From contig JADFUS010000014.1 of the NCBI GenBank assembly GCA_015222165.1, positions 1 to 64,000 of the forward strand: a stretch of DNA of 64,000 nucleotides. The letters are read 5' to 3'. Shown in pieces: positions 40,385 through 49,880 of the stretch. A model generated the notes under the pieces. It was not told where the DNA came from, ran no database searches, and worked only from the letters and a program-made list of their open reading frames with translations. Made by a program: the position numbers and the translations under genes. The stretch comes from Bacteroidota bacterium. GTDB taxonomy: Bacteria > Bacteroidota > Bacteroidia > Bacteroidales > Rikenellaceae. Each line of letters begins with the position of its first letter. Position 1 is the stretch's first letter.

Positions 40385-41485
40385 ATGATTAAAGAAACTC
40401 CATTTACACAGCTTCATATAGAAGCAGGAGCTAAGGTGGCTCCATTTGCAGGCTATAATATGCCTATTCAATTTACAGGTATTAACGACGAACACATGGC
40501 AGTAAGAGAAAATGTCGGTGTTTTTGACGTTAGTCATATGGGCGAGGTTTGGGTTAATGGCCCTAAAGCTGAAGCCTTTCTTCAAAGAGTAGCTACAAAC
40601 AATGTATCTGTACTTTTTGATGGTAAAGCTCAATATACTTGTTTCCCTAATGGTAAAGGTGGTATTGTTGATGACTTTTTAATTTATCGTTTTAATGCAG
40701 AAAAATTTCTTCTTGTAATCAATGCTTCAAACATTGAAAAAGATTGGAATCACCTTTGCAACTACGCTAAAGAATTTGATTTAGTTATAGGTGAAGAGCT
40801 TATAAACGCCTCTGATGATATTGCTCAACTTGCAGTTCAAGGTCCTAACGCAATGAAAGTTATTCAAAAATTGGTTGAAGAGCCAATCGTTGATATGGAA
40901 TATTATACTTTCAAAGTTGTTATTATGGCTGGTGTTGAAAACGTAATACTTTCTGCAACTGGTTATACTGGTTCAGGAGGATGCGAAATTTATATACCTA
41001 AAGAAAGTGCTGTAGCAGTTTATAAAGCAGTTTACGAAGCAGGTAAAGAACTAGGTATTCAATCTATAGGTCTTGGTGCTCGTGATACTCTACGTCTAGA
41101 AAAAGGTTTTTGTCTTTACGGAAATGATATCGATGATACAACATCTCCTCTTGAAGCTGGTCTTGGCTGGGTTACAAAATTTATTGATGGTAAAAATTTC
41201 GTTGATAGAGATTTCCTTGCTAAACAAAAAGAAGAAGGTGTTACTCGTAAGTTAGTAAGTTTCAAAATGATTGATAGAGGTGTGCCTCGTCATGGTTATG
41301 ACATTGTAGATGCTGAAGGTCATAAGATTGGAACAGTAACTTCTGGTACAATGTCTCCAATTTTGAAATCAGGTATTGGTATGGGTTATGTTCTTGTTGC
41401 TTATAGCAAAAAAGAATCAGAAATCTTTATTTCTGTACGTGATAGAAAATTGAAAGCAACAGTTGTTAAAGCTCCTTTCGTTTAG
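40385..41485 (+). CDS. gcvT: Aminomethyltransferase (glycine cleavage T protein)
   Basis: [65 protein letters not shown]. Confidence 0.97.
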   Translation: MIKETPFTQLHIEAGAKVAPFAGYNMPIQFTGINDEHMAVRENVGVFDVSHMGEVWVNGPKAEAFLQRVATNNVSVLFDGKAQYTCFPNGKGGIVDDFLIYRFNAEKFLLVINASNIEKDWNHLCNYAKEFDLVIGEELINASDDIAQLAVQGPNAMKVIQKLVEEPIVDMEYYTFKVVIMAGVENVILSATGYTGSGGCEIYIPKESAVAVYKAVYEAGKELGIQSIGLGARDTLRLEKGFCLYGNDIDDTTSPLEAGLGWVTKFIDGKNFVDRDFLAKQKEEGVTRKLVSFKMIDRGVPRHGYDIVDAEGHKIGTVTSGTMSPILKSGIGMGYVLVAYSKKESEIFISVRDRKLKATVVKAPFV

Positions 41486-41506
41486 TCTTAAAATACTATA
41501 ACATAA

Positions 41507-41539
41507 AAAATGAACGCCTTTTTTGAGGGCGTTCATTTT
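41507..41539. terminator. Bidirectional terminator between gcvT and mqnC
   Basis: AAAATGAACGCC...GGGCGTTCATTTT. Confidence 0.85.
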
Positions 41540-41555
41540 GTTTTATATATAAAAA

Positions 41556-42647
41556 TTAATCTCTGAAATTATATTTTTGATCTCTTAATTGTGGTGTGAA
41601 TCCTGCGTCACGTATTGTTTGTTGCATCTCCTCAACTCCCATTTTAAAAGAAGCACCAGCGCTAGAAACAACATTTTCCTCAATCATTATAGACCCTAGA
41701 TCATTTGCTCCTGCGTGAAGTGATAGTTGTCCAGCTTCTTTGCCAAGAGTTAGCCACGATGCTTGAATATTTTCAATATTTGTTAAAACTATCCTACTCA
41801 TAGCTATTATCCTAATATAATCTATTATAGAGTGATTTTCTTTTATTCCTTTTGCTTCAAGGGCTGTTCCTTTTCCACAATATACCCAAGGTATAAACGC
41901 TAAAAATCCATAACTTCCTTTAGGTTTTCTTGCTTGAAGTTCTCTTATCTTTATTAAGTGTTCTATTCTGTCTTCTAAACTTTCAATATGTCCATACATC
42001 ATTGTTGCCGATGTTGCAAGACCTAATTCATGTGCTTCGTGCATTATTTCTATCCATTGTTCTGCTGTACATTTATTAGGAGATACTTTTTTTCTAATAT
42101 CACTAACTAATATTTCAGCACCAGCACCTGGAAAAGAGTCAAGCCCAGCGTTGATAAGTCTTTTTAAAACTTCTATAGATGTAAGATTGCTAATTTTTGC
42201 AATATGGGAAACTTCTGGAGGTCCTAATGCGTGAAGTTTTATATTTGGAAATTCTGCTTTTAGTTGTCGAAATAGGTTTTCATAATAGAAAATATCAAAT
42301 TTAGGGTGCATACCTCCTTGTAGAAGTAATTGGTCGCCTCCTAATTCTAAAGTTTCTTTTATTTTTTCTCTATATTCTTCGAGAGTAGTTGTTTTCTCTT
42401 TGTCGTGTTCATGGGGTTTACAGTGGAAATTACAAAATAAACAGCCAGATACGCAAACGTTGGTGATGTTAACATTCCTATCTATTTGCCATGTTACTAA
42501 ACTGTTACCTTTTTTAATTTTCTCACGTATCCTATTTGCTACAGAAGCGAGTACTTCTGTGGAGCAGTTTTTGTATATGTGAATAGCTTCTTCTTTTGTA
42601 AGAGGAATAAGCTTTTCAGATTTTGCTAAAATGAGATTTGTATCCAT
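41556..42647 (-). CDS. mqnC: Radical SAM cyclic dehypoxanthinyl futalosine synthase
   Basis: NVNITNVCVSGCLFCNFHCKP (CxxxCxxC), LGGDQLLLQGGMHP, SFPGAGAEIL, ATMMYGHIE. Confidence 0.85.
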   Translation of the reverse strand: MDTNLILAKSEKLIPLTKEEAIHIYKNCSTEVLASVANRIREKIKKGNSLVTWQIDRNVNITNVCVSGCLFCNFHCKPHEHDKEKTTTLEEYREKIKETLELGGDQLLLQGGMHPKFDIFYYENLFRQLKAEFPNIKLHALGPPEVSHIAKISNLTSIEVLKRLINAGLDSFPGAGAEILVSDIRKKVSPNKCTAEQWIEIMHEAHELGLATSATMMYGHIESLEDRIEHLIKIRELQARKPKGSYGFLAFIPWVYCGKGTALEAKGIKENHSIIDYIRIIAMSRIVLTNIENIQASWLTLGKEAGQLSLHAGANDLGSIMIEENVVSSAGASFKMGVEEMQQTIRDAGFTPQLRDQKYNFRD

Positions 42648-42947
42648 ATTTTTTAATTGTTCCCAAAAGTAATAAAAAAATTACAAAAAGTGATTATTAT
42701 TTTATAACATTTTGTCAAATTTGACTATCAAATAATTATATTAGTTCATAACTAAAAATATACACTTTTGTGATAAAAAGATAGTAAAAACTTTGATAAA
42801 TAAAAAAATATATTTAACTTGCGTCCGATGTGTTATGTAAAGCTCGTATTTAGTTGCATTATTGAAGATGATGCGAGTTATTAAATAGTTATAAATTAAA
42901 ACAAATTAGTGGCTAAATGATATAAATTAAAGCATGTAAATATTCTG

Positions 42948-42974
42948 CTAATTATCTAATAGTTAGATAATTAG
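42948..42974. promoter_or_regulatory. Perfect 12-bp inverted repeat upstream of susC-like gene
   Basis: CTAATTATCTAA-TAG-TTAGATAATTAG; extra half-site TTAGATAATT shortly downstream. Confidence 0.6.
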
Positions 42975-43084
42975 TATTTGTTTAAGAGAATCTTAGATAA
43001 TTTTATTAAAAGAATTAAAAATAAATAATTGAATGTTCGAAATATAGTGTTTTGAACAAGTTTTAACCCTAAATAAAAAAAAGA

Positions 43085-46000
43085 ATGAAAAAGTATTTAC
43101 TATTTTTATTTTTAATCTTCTCAATAGGCTTACTAGATGCTTCTGCGCAAAGCAGAACATTATCCGGTAAGGTTATTGCTCAAGATGGAAAAAGACCAAT
43201 TGCTGGTGCGACGGTTATAGTTGTAGGTAGTAATAATGGTGCTATTACAGATAATCGTGGTGTATTTGAAATTTTCAATGTAGACGGTGCTGTAAAATTA
43301 GATGTTTCGTTTATCGGTTTTGAAACAACAATAATCGATGTTCCTGCGTCAAAAACAAATGTAGTTATCGAACTTGGTGCATCTGCTCTAGCAATGGAAG
43401 ATGTTATCGTTACAGGTTATGGTAATTATTCTAAAAAATCATTTACAGGTGCTGCAGCAAATATCGATATGGGTGAAGTTGCGGATATGCCTGCAATAAG
43501 TCTTGAAAGTAAACTTGCTGGTAGTGTTCCAGGGGTTACTATAAACACTGGTCAGGGTGGTCCTGGTTCTGTTGCTACTATTAAAATTCGTGGTAAAGGT
43601 TCTATTAATGCTGGTTCTTCTCCTCTTTATGTTATTGATGGTATTCCTATGATCTCTGGAGATTATGGTTCAACTAATAATGGTGGTGGTGGTAGCTCAG
43701 TTTTAGCTACTCTTAATCCTAATGACATTGCAAGTACTACAGTTATTAAAGATGCAGCTGCGGCTTCTCTTTATGGTTCTCGTGCTGCAAATGGTGTAAT
43801 TGTTATAACAACAAAACAAGGTAAATCAGGTAAAGCAAAGATAAATCTTAAAGCCGATTGGGGTTTCTCAGATATGGCAATAGATTATCGTCCTCAGCTT
43901 AATGGTCCACAACGTGCGCAATTACTTTATCAAGGTGAATATAATAAAAATATTGCTAATGGTAAAGATGAGGCTTATTCTGTTGGGAAAGCTGAAAAAT
44001 TGAAAAATACATATGCGGCTGAACCATGGAGTGGTTGGTCAGATTGGAAGAATTTATTATTTAGACAAGGTTTTTACCAAAATTATGAAGCTTCAATTTC
44101 AGGTGGTAGTGAAAAAACAAGATATTATTCTTCTGTTTCTTATACAAATCAAGAAGGTTTAACTGAAAATCAAGGTTACGAAAGATATACAGGACGTCTT
44201 AATTTGAATTCAAAAAAAGGCCGTTTTACTTTTAATGCTAATGCACTATTTTCTATTTCAGAACAAAAAACGGATTTAACAGCTACCAAATTATATTATT
44301 ATGGTTCTCCAATTGTCCATTATGCGACATATAGTTCTCCTTCTCAATATCCATATTTGAATCTAGAAAATAAAACTTTAAATCATCCAGATGAACCTAA
44401 AGGTAATTTGTCAAAATATTCTCGTTGGTTCCCTGGTGGTGGAAATACAAACCCTATTGAGAGTAGAAATTTAAGAGATTATAGAACATCTTTTAATCGT
44501 ACAATGCTTAATGGATCAGTTGCTTTTAATATATTAAAAGGACTTGATTTAAAAGAAGTTTTTGCAATTGATGTATTGAATGAAAGATCTTATTCTTGGG
44601 CTTCTCCAACTGGTGAAGAAGGTGATACAATTAATGGTTCTTTATACCGTTATTCTTCATTAAATAAACAAATTACTTCTCAAACTCAATTATCTTATAG
44701 AAATTCATTTGGAAATCATAATTTTGATGCTTTAGTTAGTTATGAAATAGAAGATAATCCTTATGAACAAATAGTTGCTGGTGGTGAAAATTACCCTTCA
44801 GCAGATTTGCGTGAAATTAAAAATGCTGCTAAAACTGAAGGTAGTTGGTCAACTAAGAATAATGACCGTATGGTTTCTTATGTTGGAAAATTAGATTATA
44901 ACTATGGTGGTAGATATTATGCTGGTTTAAGTTATCGTATGGATGGTTCTTCTCGTCTTGCTCCTGATACTCGTTGGGGTAGTTTTTGGTCAGCTTCAGG
45001 ATCATGGGTCGCTTCTAACGAGAAATTTATGGATCCAATTGCAGATGTAATTACTCTTGCAAAAGTTCGTGCATCTTATGGTGTTAATGGTACAAGACCA
45101 TGGGGTTATAATGGGTATATGGGTTTATATACATATGGATATAAATATGCAGGTGATTCGGGAATGAGTTTATCTCAAGTAGAAAATAGTGGTTTAACTT
45201 GGGAGAAAAATTATGCATCAAATATTGGTTTAGATATCTCTTTATGGAATAGATTGAATGTTACTTTAGATTTATATAATCGTGATACAAAAGATTTGTT
45301 GATTGACAAAAAAGTTTCTAATACATCTGGTTTTAGTACAGTTCTTGTAAATCAAGGAGAGATGAATAACAAAGGTATTGAACTTAGTGTTAACGGTGAT
45401 ATTATTAGTACTGATGAACTTACATGGAATTTAGGTTTCATTTTAGCTCATAATAAAAATACTCTTGAAAAACTTGATGGTGTTCAAAATGAGATACCTT
45501 CTTATTTTTATACACGTCGTGTTGGACAACCTTATTATTCATTCTATATGAAAGAATTTGCTGATATTAATCCTGATGATGGAGAAGCTCGTTATTATTC
45601 TAACGAACCCATTAAAGATGAAAAAGGTAAAATAACAGGTTATGAAAGAGATTTAGTTGATTATGATAAAGCAGAACAAATTCTTCTTGACGATAAACCA
45701 GTAGATCCTAAAATTACTGGAGCTATTAATTCTGTATTTGCATTTAAAGGTATAGATTTTGGATTTACATTTACATTTCAAGCAGGAGCTTATGTAGTTG
45801 ATGGTTCAAGACAACAATTTGCACCAAAAAATTTATATAAATTTGCTGTTCCAATTTATTATGATTATGATAAAATGTGGAAAAATCCAGGAGATGTAGC
45901 TGAAAAAGCATTCTTTAGAACACAAGGAAATGATGATGAACAATCAAGTTTGCATTTAATGAATTCAGATCATATTCGTTTGAAGAATATTACTTTAGGA

Positions 46001-46186
46001 TATACTTTACCTAAAGCTTGGACAAATAAAATATCTATCGAAAGATTGAGAGTTTATGCTTCAGCATCTAATTTATTAACATTTAAACATAAAGAGTGTG
46101 TTGTAGATCCTGAAATGTATTATATGGGAACTTATGAAACACCAAGTTTGAGAACAGTAACTTTTGGATTAGATTTTACATTCTAA
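43085..46186 (+). CDS. SusC/RagA-type TonB-linked outer membrane protein
   Basis: Signal peptide; carboxypeptidase-like domain SGKVIAQDGKRPIAGATVIVVGS; plug PLYVIDGIPM, AAAASLYGSRAANGVIVITTKQGKSGKAKINL. Confidence 0.96.
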   Translation: MKKYLLFLFLIFSIGLLDASAQSRTLSGKVIAQDGKRPIAGATVIVVGSNNGAITDNRGVFEIFNVDGAVKLDVSFIGFETTIIDVPASKTNVVIELGASALAMEDVIVTGYGNYSKKSFTGAAANIDMGEVADMPAISLESKLAGSVPGVTINTGQGGPGSVATIKIRGKGSINAGSSPLYVIDGIPMISGDYGSTNNGGGGSSVLATLNPNDIASTTVIKDAAAASLYGSRAANGVIVITTKQGKSGKAKINLKADWGFSDMAIDYRPQLNGPQRAQLLYQGEYNKNIANGKDEAYSVGKAEKLKNTYAAEPWSGWSDWKNLLFRQGFYQNYEASISGGSEKTRYYSSVSYTNQEGLTENQGYERYTGRLNLNSKKGRFTFNANALFSISEQKTDLTATKLYYYGSPIVHYATYSSPSQYPYLNLENKTLNHPDEPKGNLSKYSRWFPGGGNTNPIESRNLRDYRTSFNRTMLNGSVAFNILKGLDLKEVFAIDVLNERSYSWASPTGEEGDTINGSLYRYSSLNKQITSQTQLSYRNSFGNHNFDALVSYEIEDNPYEQIVAGGENYPSADLREIKNAAKTEGSWSTKNNDRMVSYVGKLDYNYGGRYYAGLSYRMDGSSRLAPDTRWGSFWSASGSWVASNEKFMDPIADVITLAKVRASYGVNGTRPWGYNGYMGLYTYGYKYAGDSGMSLSQVENSGLTWEKNYASNIGLDISLWNRLNVTLDLYNRDTKDLLIDKKVSNTSGFSTVLVNQGEMNNKGIELSVNGDIISTDELTWNLGFILAHNKNTLEKLDGVQNEIPSYFYTRRVGQPYYSFYMKEFADINPDDGEARYYSNEPIKDEKGKITGYERDLVDYDKAEQILLDDKPVDPKITGAINSVFAFKGIDFGFTFTFQAGAYVVDGSRQQFAPKNLYKFAVPIYYDYDKMWKNPGDVAEKAFFRTQGNDDEQSSLHLMNSDHIRLKNITLGYTLPKAWTNKISIERLRVYASASNLLTFKHKECVVDPEMYYMGTYETPSLRTVTFGLDFTF

Positions 46187-46225
46187 AAGTAAATTCTTGA
46201 TTTTCTAATTAAAAAAAAGAAAAAG

Positions 46226-47779
46226 ATGAAAAAAATAAAATATTTTATCACAGCATTTTCTGCATTACTTTTGCTTTCGTCTTGTGGTAATGATTGGTTG
46301 AATGAGCCAATTCCAGATGATTCAAAATCGTCAAATATTCCTCTTACTTCAAAAGATGTGAGATCATTAGAAATTGCTTTATATGATGCAGTCCAATCTA
46401 ATTTAAATTACTATAATGGTCAAATGATTTATAGTGGTGATATTATGGCTGATGATTATCAACTTCGTAATGGAGGTGGAGGTAAGGGAGAAGATTTTTA
46501 CCTTATGGATTATGCTATTAATTCTATTACAGGTTGTTGGTCTCCAGCTTATGATTTGATAAAACGTTCTAATGTAATTATTGAAAGTGAACCATCAGAT
46601 TATAAAGATTATAAAGGAGTGGTAGATCAGATTAAAGGAGAAGCATATTTTATGCGTGCTTTATCTCATTTCGATATTCTTCGTCAATATGGTGAATTTT
46701 ATCAAATGGATAGTAAATGGGGTATTCCAATTATTGATAGATTAATTCCAGGTGGTGAATTATCTACAAATAAACCAGGACGTAATACTGTTTTAGAAGT
46801 TTACGAAATAATTATTAGTGACTTAAAAGAATCTATAATATTAATGGATCCTACAACATCTAAAAAAGCTGATGGTTATGTAGATGTTTGGGCTGCTAAA
46901 GCTCTTTTGTGTAGAGCTTATTTATATACAGGAGAAAATGCTAAGTGTGTAGCGATGGCTGAAGATATTATAACTAATTCTACATATAAACTTTGGACAA
47001 ATAGTGAATATGTTGAAGGTTGGAAAGAAAGAGGTGGTGTTGAAGCTATATTTGAAGTGAAAAATACATCAGATGATGGAGCTAATACAGATTCTTTAAC
47101 AGGTTTTTATAATAAACATAGCTCAGGTGGATATGGTTCATTTTTGGCAACAACTTATTATGCAAACTTATTTCAAGAAGGAGATGTTCGTAAAACAATG
47201 TTTGTTACTGAAGAAAAATTAGGTGCGTTGTATTTAGACAAATATCCAGGTGTTGATAAAGCAGCTACTGGTGATGGTAATGACTATACAACAGCTAATT
47301 ATTCTATTTTGAGATTGTCGGAAGTATATCTTAATGGTGCTGAAGCTGCTCAAAAAATAGGTGATGCAAAAGCTGATACTTGGTTAACTGCAATTGCTCA
47401 ACGTGCAAATCCAGCAGCTCCTGCAATTGTTGGAGCTAATCTTGAGAGAGTTCTTCTTGAGCGTCGTCTTGAGCTTGGTGCTGAGGGTTTCCGTTTCTTT
47501 GATGCTATACGTAATAATAAAACAATGTATCGTGATAATGTAGCAAAATATATGGAAGAAATTAATGCTGCTATACCTGCTGTTACTATTGTTCAACCAG
47601 GAGATGCAACAGAAATTAATGAAGAAATCCATGTAGAATTATTGGATGAAAACAAAATCATAAATAGAGAACATAAACGTATTATTTTACCTATTCCTGA
47701 TAGGGAAATGAAAGTTATTAATCCTAAAATTGATGGTGTTGAAAAAATTAATATAGAACAATACTATAAATGGTTATAG
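46226..47779 (+). CDS. SusD/RagB-type surface lipoprotein
   Basis: Lipobox LLLSSCGNDWLNEPIPDD; GEAYFMRALSHFDILRQYGEFY; C-terminal ERRLELGAEGFRFFDAIR. Confidence 0.95.
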   Translation: MKKIKYFITAFSALLLLSSCGNDWLNEPIPDDSKSSNIPLTSKDVRSLEIALYDAVQSNLNYYNGQMIYSGDIMADDYQLRNGGGGKGEDFYLMDYAINSITGCWSPAYDLIKRSNVIIESEPSDYKDYKGVVDQIKGEAYFMRALSHFDILRQYGEFYQMDSKWGIPIIDRLIPGGELSTNKPGRNTVLEVYEIIISDLKESIILMDPTTSKKADGYVDVWAAKALLCRAYLYTGENAKCVAMAEDIITNSTYKLWTNSEYVEGWKERGGVEAIFEVKNTSDDGANTDSLTGFYNKHSSGGYGSFLATTYYANLFQEGDVRKTMFVTEEKLGALYLDKYPGVDKAATGDGNDYTTANYSILRLSEVYLNGAEAAQKIGDAKADTWLTAIAQRANPAAPAIVGANLERVLLERRLELGAEGFRFFDAIRNNKTMYRDNVAKYMEEINAAIPAVTIVQPGDATEINEEIHVELLDENKIINREHKRIILPIPDREMKVINPKIDGVEKINIEQYYKWL

Positions 47780-47798
47780 TACTATTTTAACAAAGAAA

Positions 47799-47834
47799 CA
47801 AAAGGAGTGGCTTTATTTTTGCTACTCCTTTTGT
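47799..47834 (+). terminator. SusCD operon terminator
   Basis: ACAAAAGGAGTGGC...GCTACTCCTTTTGT. Confidence 0.8.
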
Positions 47835-47876
47835 TATAAATACACTATTTTTTTTGTTGTTTTAAAGAAAACTATA

Positions 47877-47884
47877 TATCTTTG
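47877..47884 (+). promoter_or_regulatory. Ferredoxin promoter -7 TATCTTTG
   Basis: TATCTTTG with TTG ~19 bp upstream. Confidence 0.6.
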
Positions 47885-47914
47885 CAATAAATAATTTAAC
47901 TAATTTTAAAAAAA

Positions 47915-48085
47915 ATGGCTTACGTAATAACAGACGCTTGTGTAGCGTGCGGAACTTGTATCAGTGAATGCCCTGTTGAGGCAATCTCTGAAGGTGATAT
48001 CTATAAAATTGATCCAGATGTTTGTGTTGAATGTGGTACATGTGTAGACGTTTGTCCTACTGGAGCTATCCAACCTGCTGAATAA
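47915..48085 (+). CDS. 2[4Fe-4S] ferredoxin, 56 aa (not in ORF track)
   Basis: Translated by hand: MAYVITDACVACGTCISECPVEAISEGDIYKIDPDVCVECGTCVDVCPTGAIQPAE. Confidence 0.96.
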   Translation: MAYVITDACVACGTCISECPVEAISEGDIYKIDPDVCVECGTCVDVCPTGAIQPAE

Positions 48086-48130
48086 TTAGCATTTTGTAGA
48101 ACTTTTAGTATTACAAACAAATAAAAAATT

Positions 48131-48158
48131 AGGAGTGACTATATGTTACTCCTTTTTT
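48131..48158 (+). terminator. Ferredoxin terminator
   Basis: AGGAGTGACTATATGTTACTCCTTTTTT. Confidence 0.75.
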
Positions 48159-48188
48159 GTTATATTTGTGTGAAAAATAATTTTAATT

Positions 48189-49037
48189 ATGGGCATAGCA
48201 ATTTATACACGAGGTTCAGATTATATCTCTGAAGAGGAAATAAAAAGTTGGTTAAATATCGCTGTAGAAAATATAGTCGATATCTGGATTAATAAAAGAT
48301 ATGCTGAAGAGCTATCTAAAATGGGAATTGTTGAGGGATATAAAATTTATTTTTCGGAAAAAGATTTGCCTACAGATACAGAACTTATTTTAAGTTATGG
48401 AGGCGATGGCACAATGCTTGGAAGTGCTGGAATGTTAAAAGGACGTGGAATTCCTATTATGGGAATAAATAGTGGAAGACTCGGCTTTTTAGCAAATGTT
48501 CCACGTATGTCTGTTTTAGAAATATATGAATATATAAAAAATAAAAATTATATTATAGATAGTAGAAGTGTTTTGGAAGCCGAGGGTAGAGGATATGCTC
48601 TGAATGAGTTTTCTATCCAGAAAATAGGCTTAAATATGATAAACATAAAACTTACTATTGATGGAGAAGATGTAGTATCTTATGATGCTGATGGATTGCT
48701 TGTTGCAACTCCTACGGGCTCAACAGCGTACTCTATGAGTGTTGGTGGACCGATTGTTGCTCCAAATACAGATTGCCTTTTAATTCAGCCTATTGCTCCG
48801 CATAATTTAACTATGCGTCCATTGGTTGTGAGTGCAAATTCGGTATTAGAAGTATCTGCTTTTAGCAGATGTAATAAAATTATAGCTACTTTAGACAATG
48901 ATGTTTTTAATATTCATAATGGAGAAAAATTTATTCTTAGAAGACGTAAAGATTTAGTTAAAATAGCTCAGTTGCCAGATAGTTCTTTTTATAGTACAAT
49001 AAGAAAAAAACTTATGTGGGGTCTTGAGGGAAGATAA
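48189..49037 (+). CDS. nadK: NAD kinase
   Basis: SYGGDGTMLGSAGMLKGRGIPIMGINSGRLGFLANV; DADGLLVATPTGSTAYSMSVGGPIVAP. Confidence 0.95.
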   Translation: MGIAIYTRGSDYISEEEIKSWLNIAVENIVDIWINKRYAEELSKMGIVEGYKIYFSEKDLPTDTELILSYGGDGTMLGSAGMLKGRGIPIMGINSGRLGFLANVPRMSVLEIYEYIKNKNYIIDSRSVLEAEGRGYALNEFSIQKIGLNMINIKLTIDGEDVVSYDADGLLVATPTGSTAYSMSVGGPIVAPNTDCLLIQPIAPHNLTMRPLVVSANSVLEVSAFSRCNKIIATLDNDVFNIHNGEKFILRRRKDLVKIAQLPDSSFYSTIRKKLMWGLEGR

Positions 49038-49134
49038 ATTTTAAAAATGCACAATTATTTTATATATCTATACGTTTTTGCCTTAAATAGTGTTAATTAA
49101 TATAGTGTAGAGTGTTTTATTAAAGATAATTTTT

Positions 49135-49142
49135 TATCTTTG
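49135..49142 (+). promoter_or_regulatory. uppS-bamA promoter -7 TATCTTTG
   Basis: TATCTTTG 12 nt upstream of ATG 49154. Confidence 0.6.
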
Positions 49143-49153
49143 CATCTATCAAT

Positions 49154-49867
49154 ATGGAAAATAATATACCACAACATATAGCAATAATCATGGACGGTAA
49201 TGGTCGCTGGGCTAAAGGAAAAGGTCATAAGCGATTATATGGTCATTTTAATGCTATTACCTCTGTAAAAGAAGTCATAAAAGGTTCTGTTGAAAAAGGA
49301 GTTAAATATCTTACATTATATGCTTTTTCTACAGAAAATTGGGGTCGACCTAAAGATGAAGTTGATGGTCTTATGGGGCTTTTTTGTAAAACTGTAGCAA
49401 AAGAGATTGACGAACTTAATGTAAAAGGTGTTAAGATGCGTTTTATGGGTGATTTTTCTATGTTGAGCGAGTCAGTTAGAAAAACAATGAATTCTTCTGT
49501 AGAGAAAACTTCAAAGAATGATACACTTGAGGTTATTATAGCTTTAAGCTATAGTTCGAGAGATGAGATTTCTAATATGGTTCGTAAAATAGCCGAAAAA
49601 GCAAAAAAAGGAGATATAAATATTGACGATATAAATAATGATGAAATTAGGAATAACCTATATCTTAGTGATATTCCCGATCCAGATTTATTAATAAGAA
49701 CAAGTGGAGAACAACGCATAAGCAATTTTTTATTGTGGCAACTCGCTTATACAGAGCTATATTTTACTCCTGTTTTATGGCCAGACTTCCGAAGAAAAAA
49801 TCTTTTTGAAGCTATTGAAGAATATGCTAATAGAAGCAGAAGATATGGTTTAGTAAATAAAGAATAA
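49154..49867 (+). CDS. uppS: Isoprenyl transferase (undecaprenyl diphosphate synthase)
   Basis: PQHIAIIMDGNGRWAKGKGHKRLYGH; LTLYAFSTENWGRP; DPDLLIRTSGEQRISNFLLWQLAYTELYF. Confidence 0.97.
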   Translation: MENNIPQHIAIIMDGNGRWAKGKGHKRLYGHFNAITSVKEVIKGSVEKGVKYLTLYAFSTENWGRPKDEVDGLMGLFCKTVAKEIDELNVKGVKMRFMGDFSMLSESVRKTMNSSVEKTSKNDTLEVIIALSYSSRDEISNMVRKIAEKAKKGDINIDDINNDEIRNNLYLSDIPDPDLLIRTSGEQRISNFLLWQLAYTELYFTPVLWPDFRRKNLFEAIEEYANRSRRYGLVNKE

Positions 49868-49880
49868 TAAAAGAATTTTG

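Noticed and set aside
43085-46186. Phase-variable invertible promoter for susC
   Set aside because: Palindromes exist upstream, but I saw no separated inverted-repeat pair flanking a promoter and no nearby recombinase.
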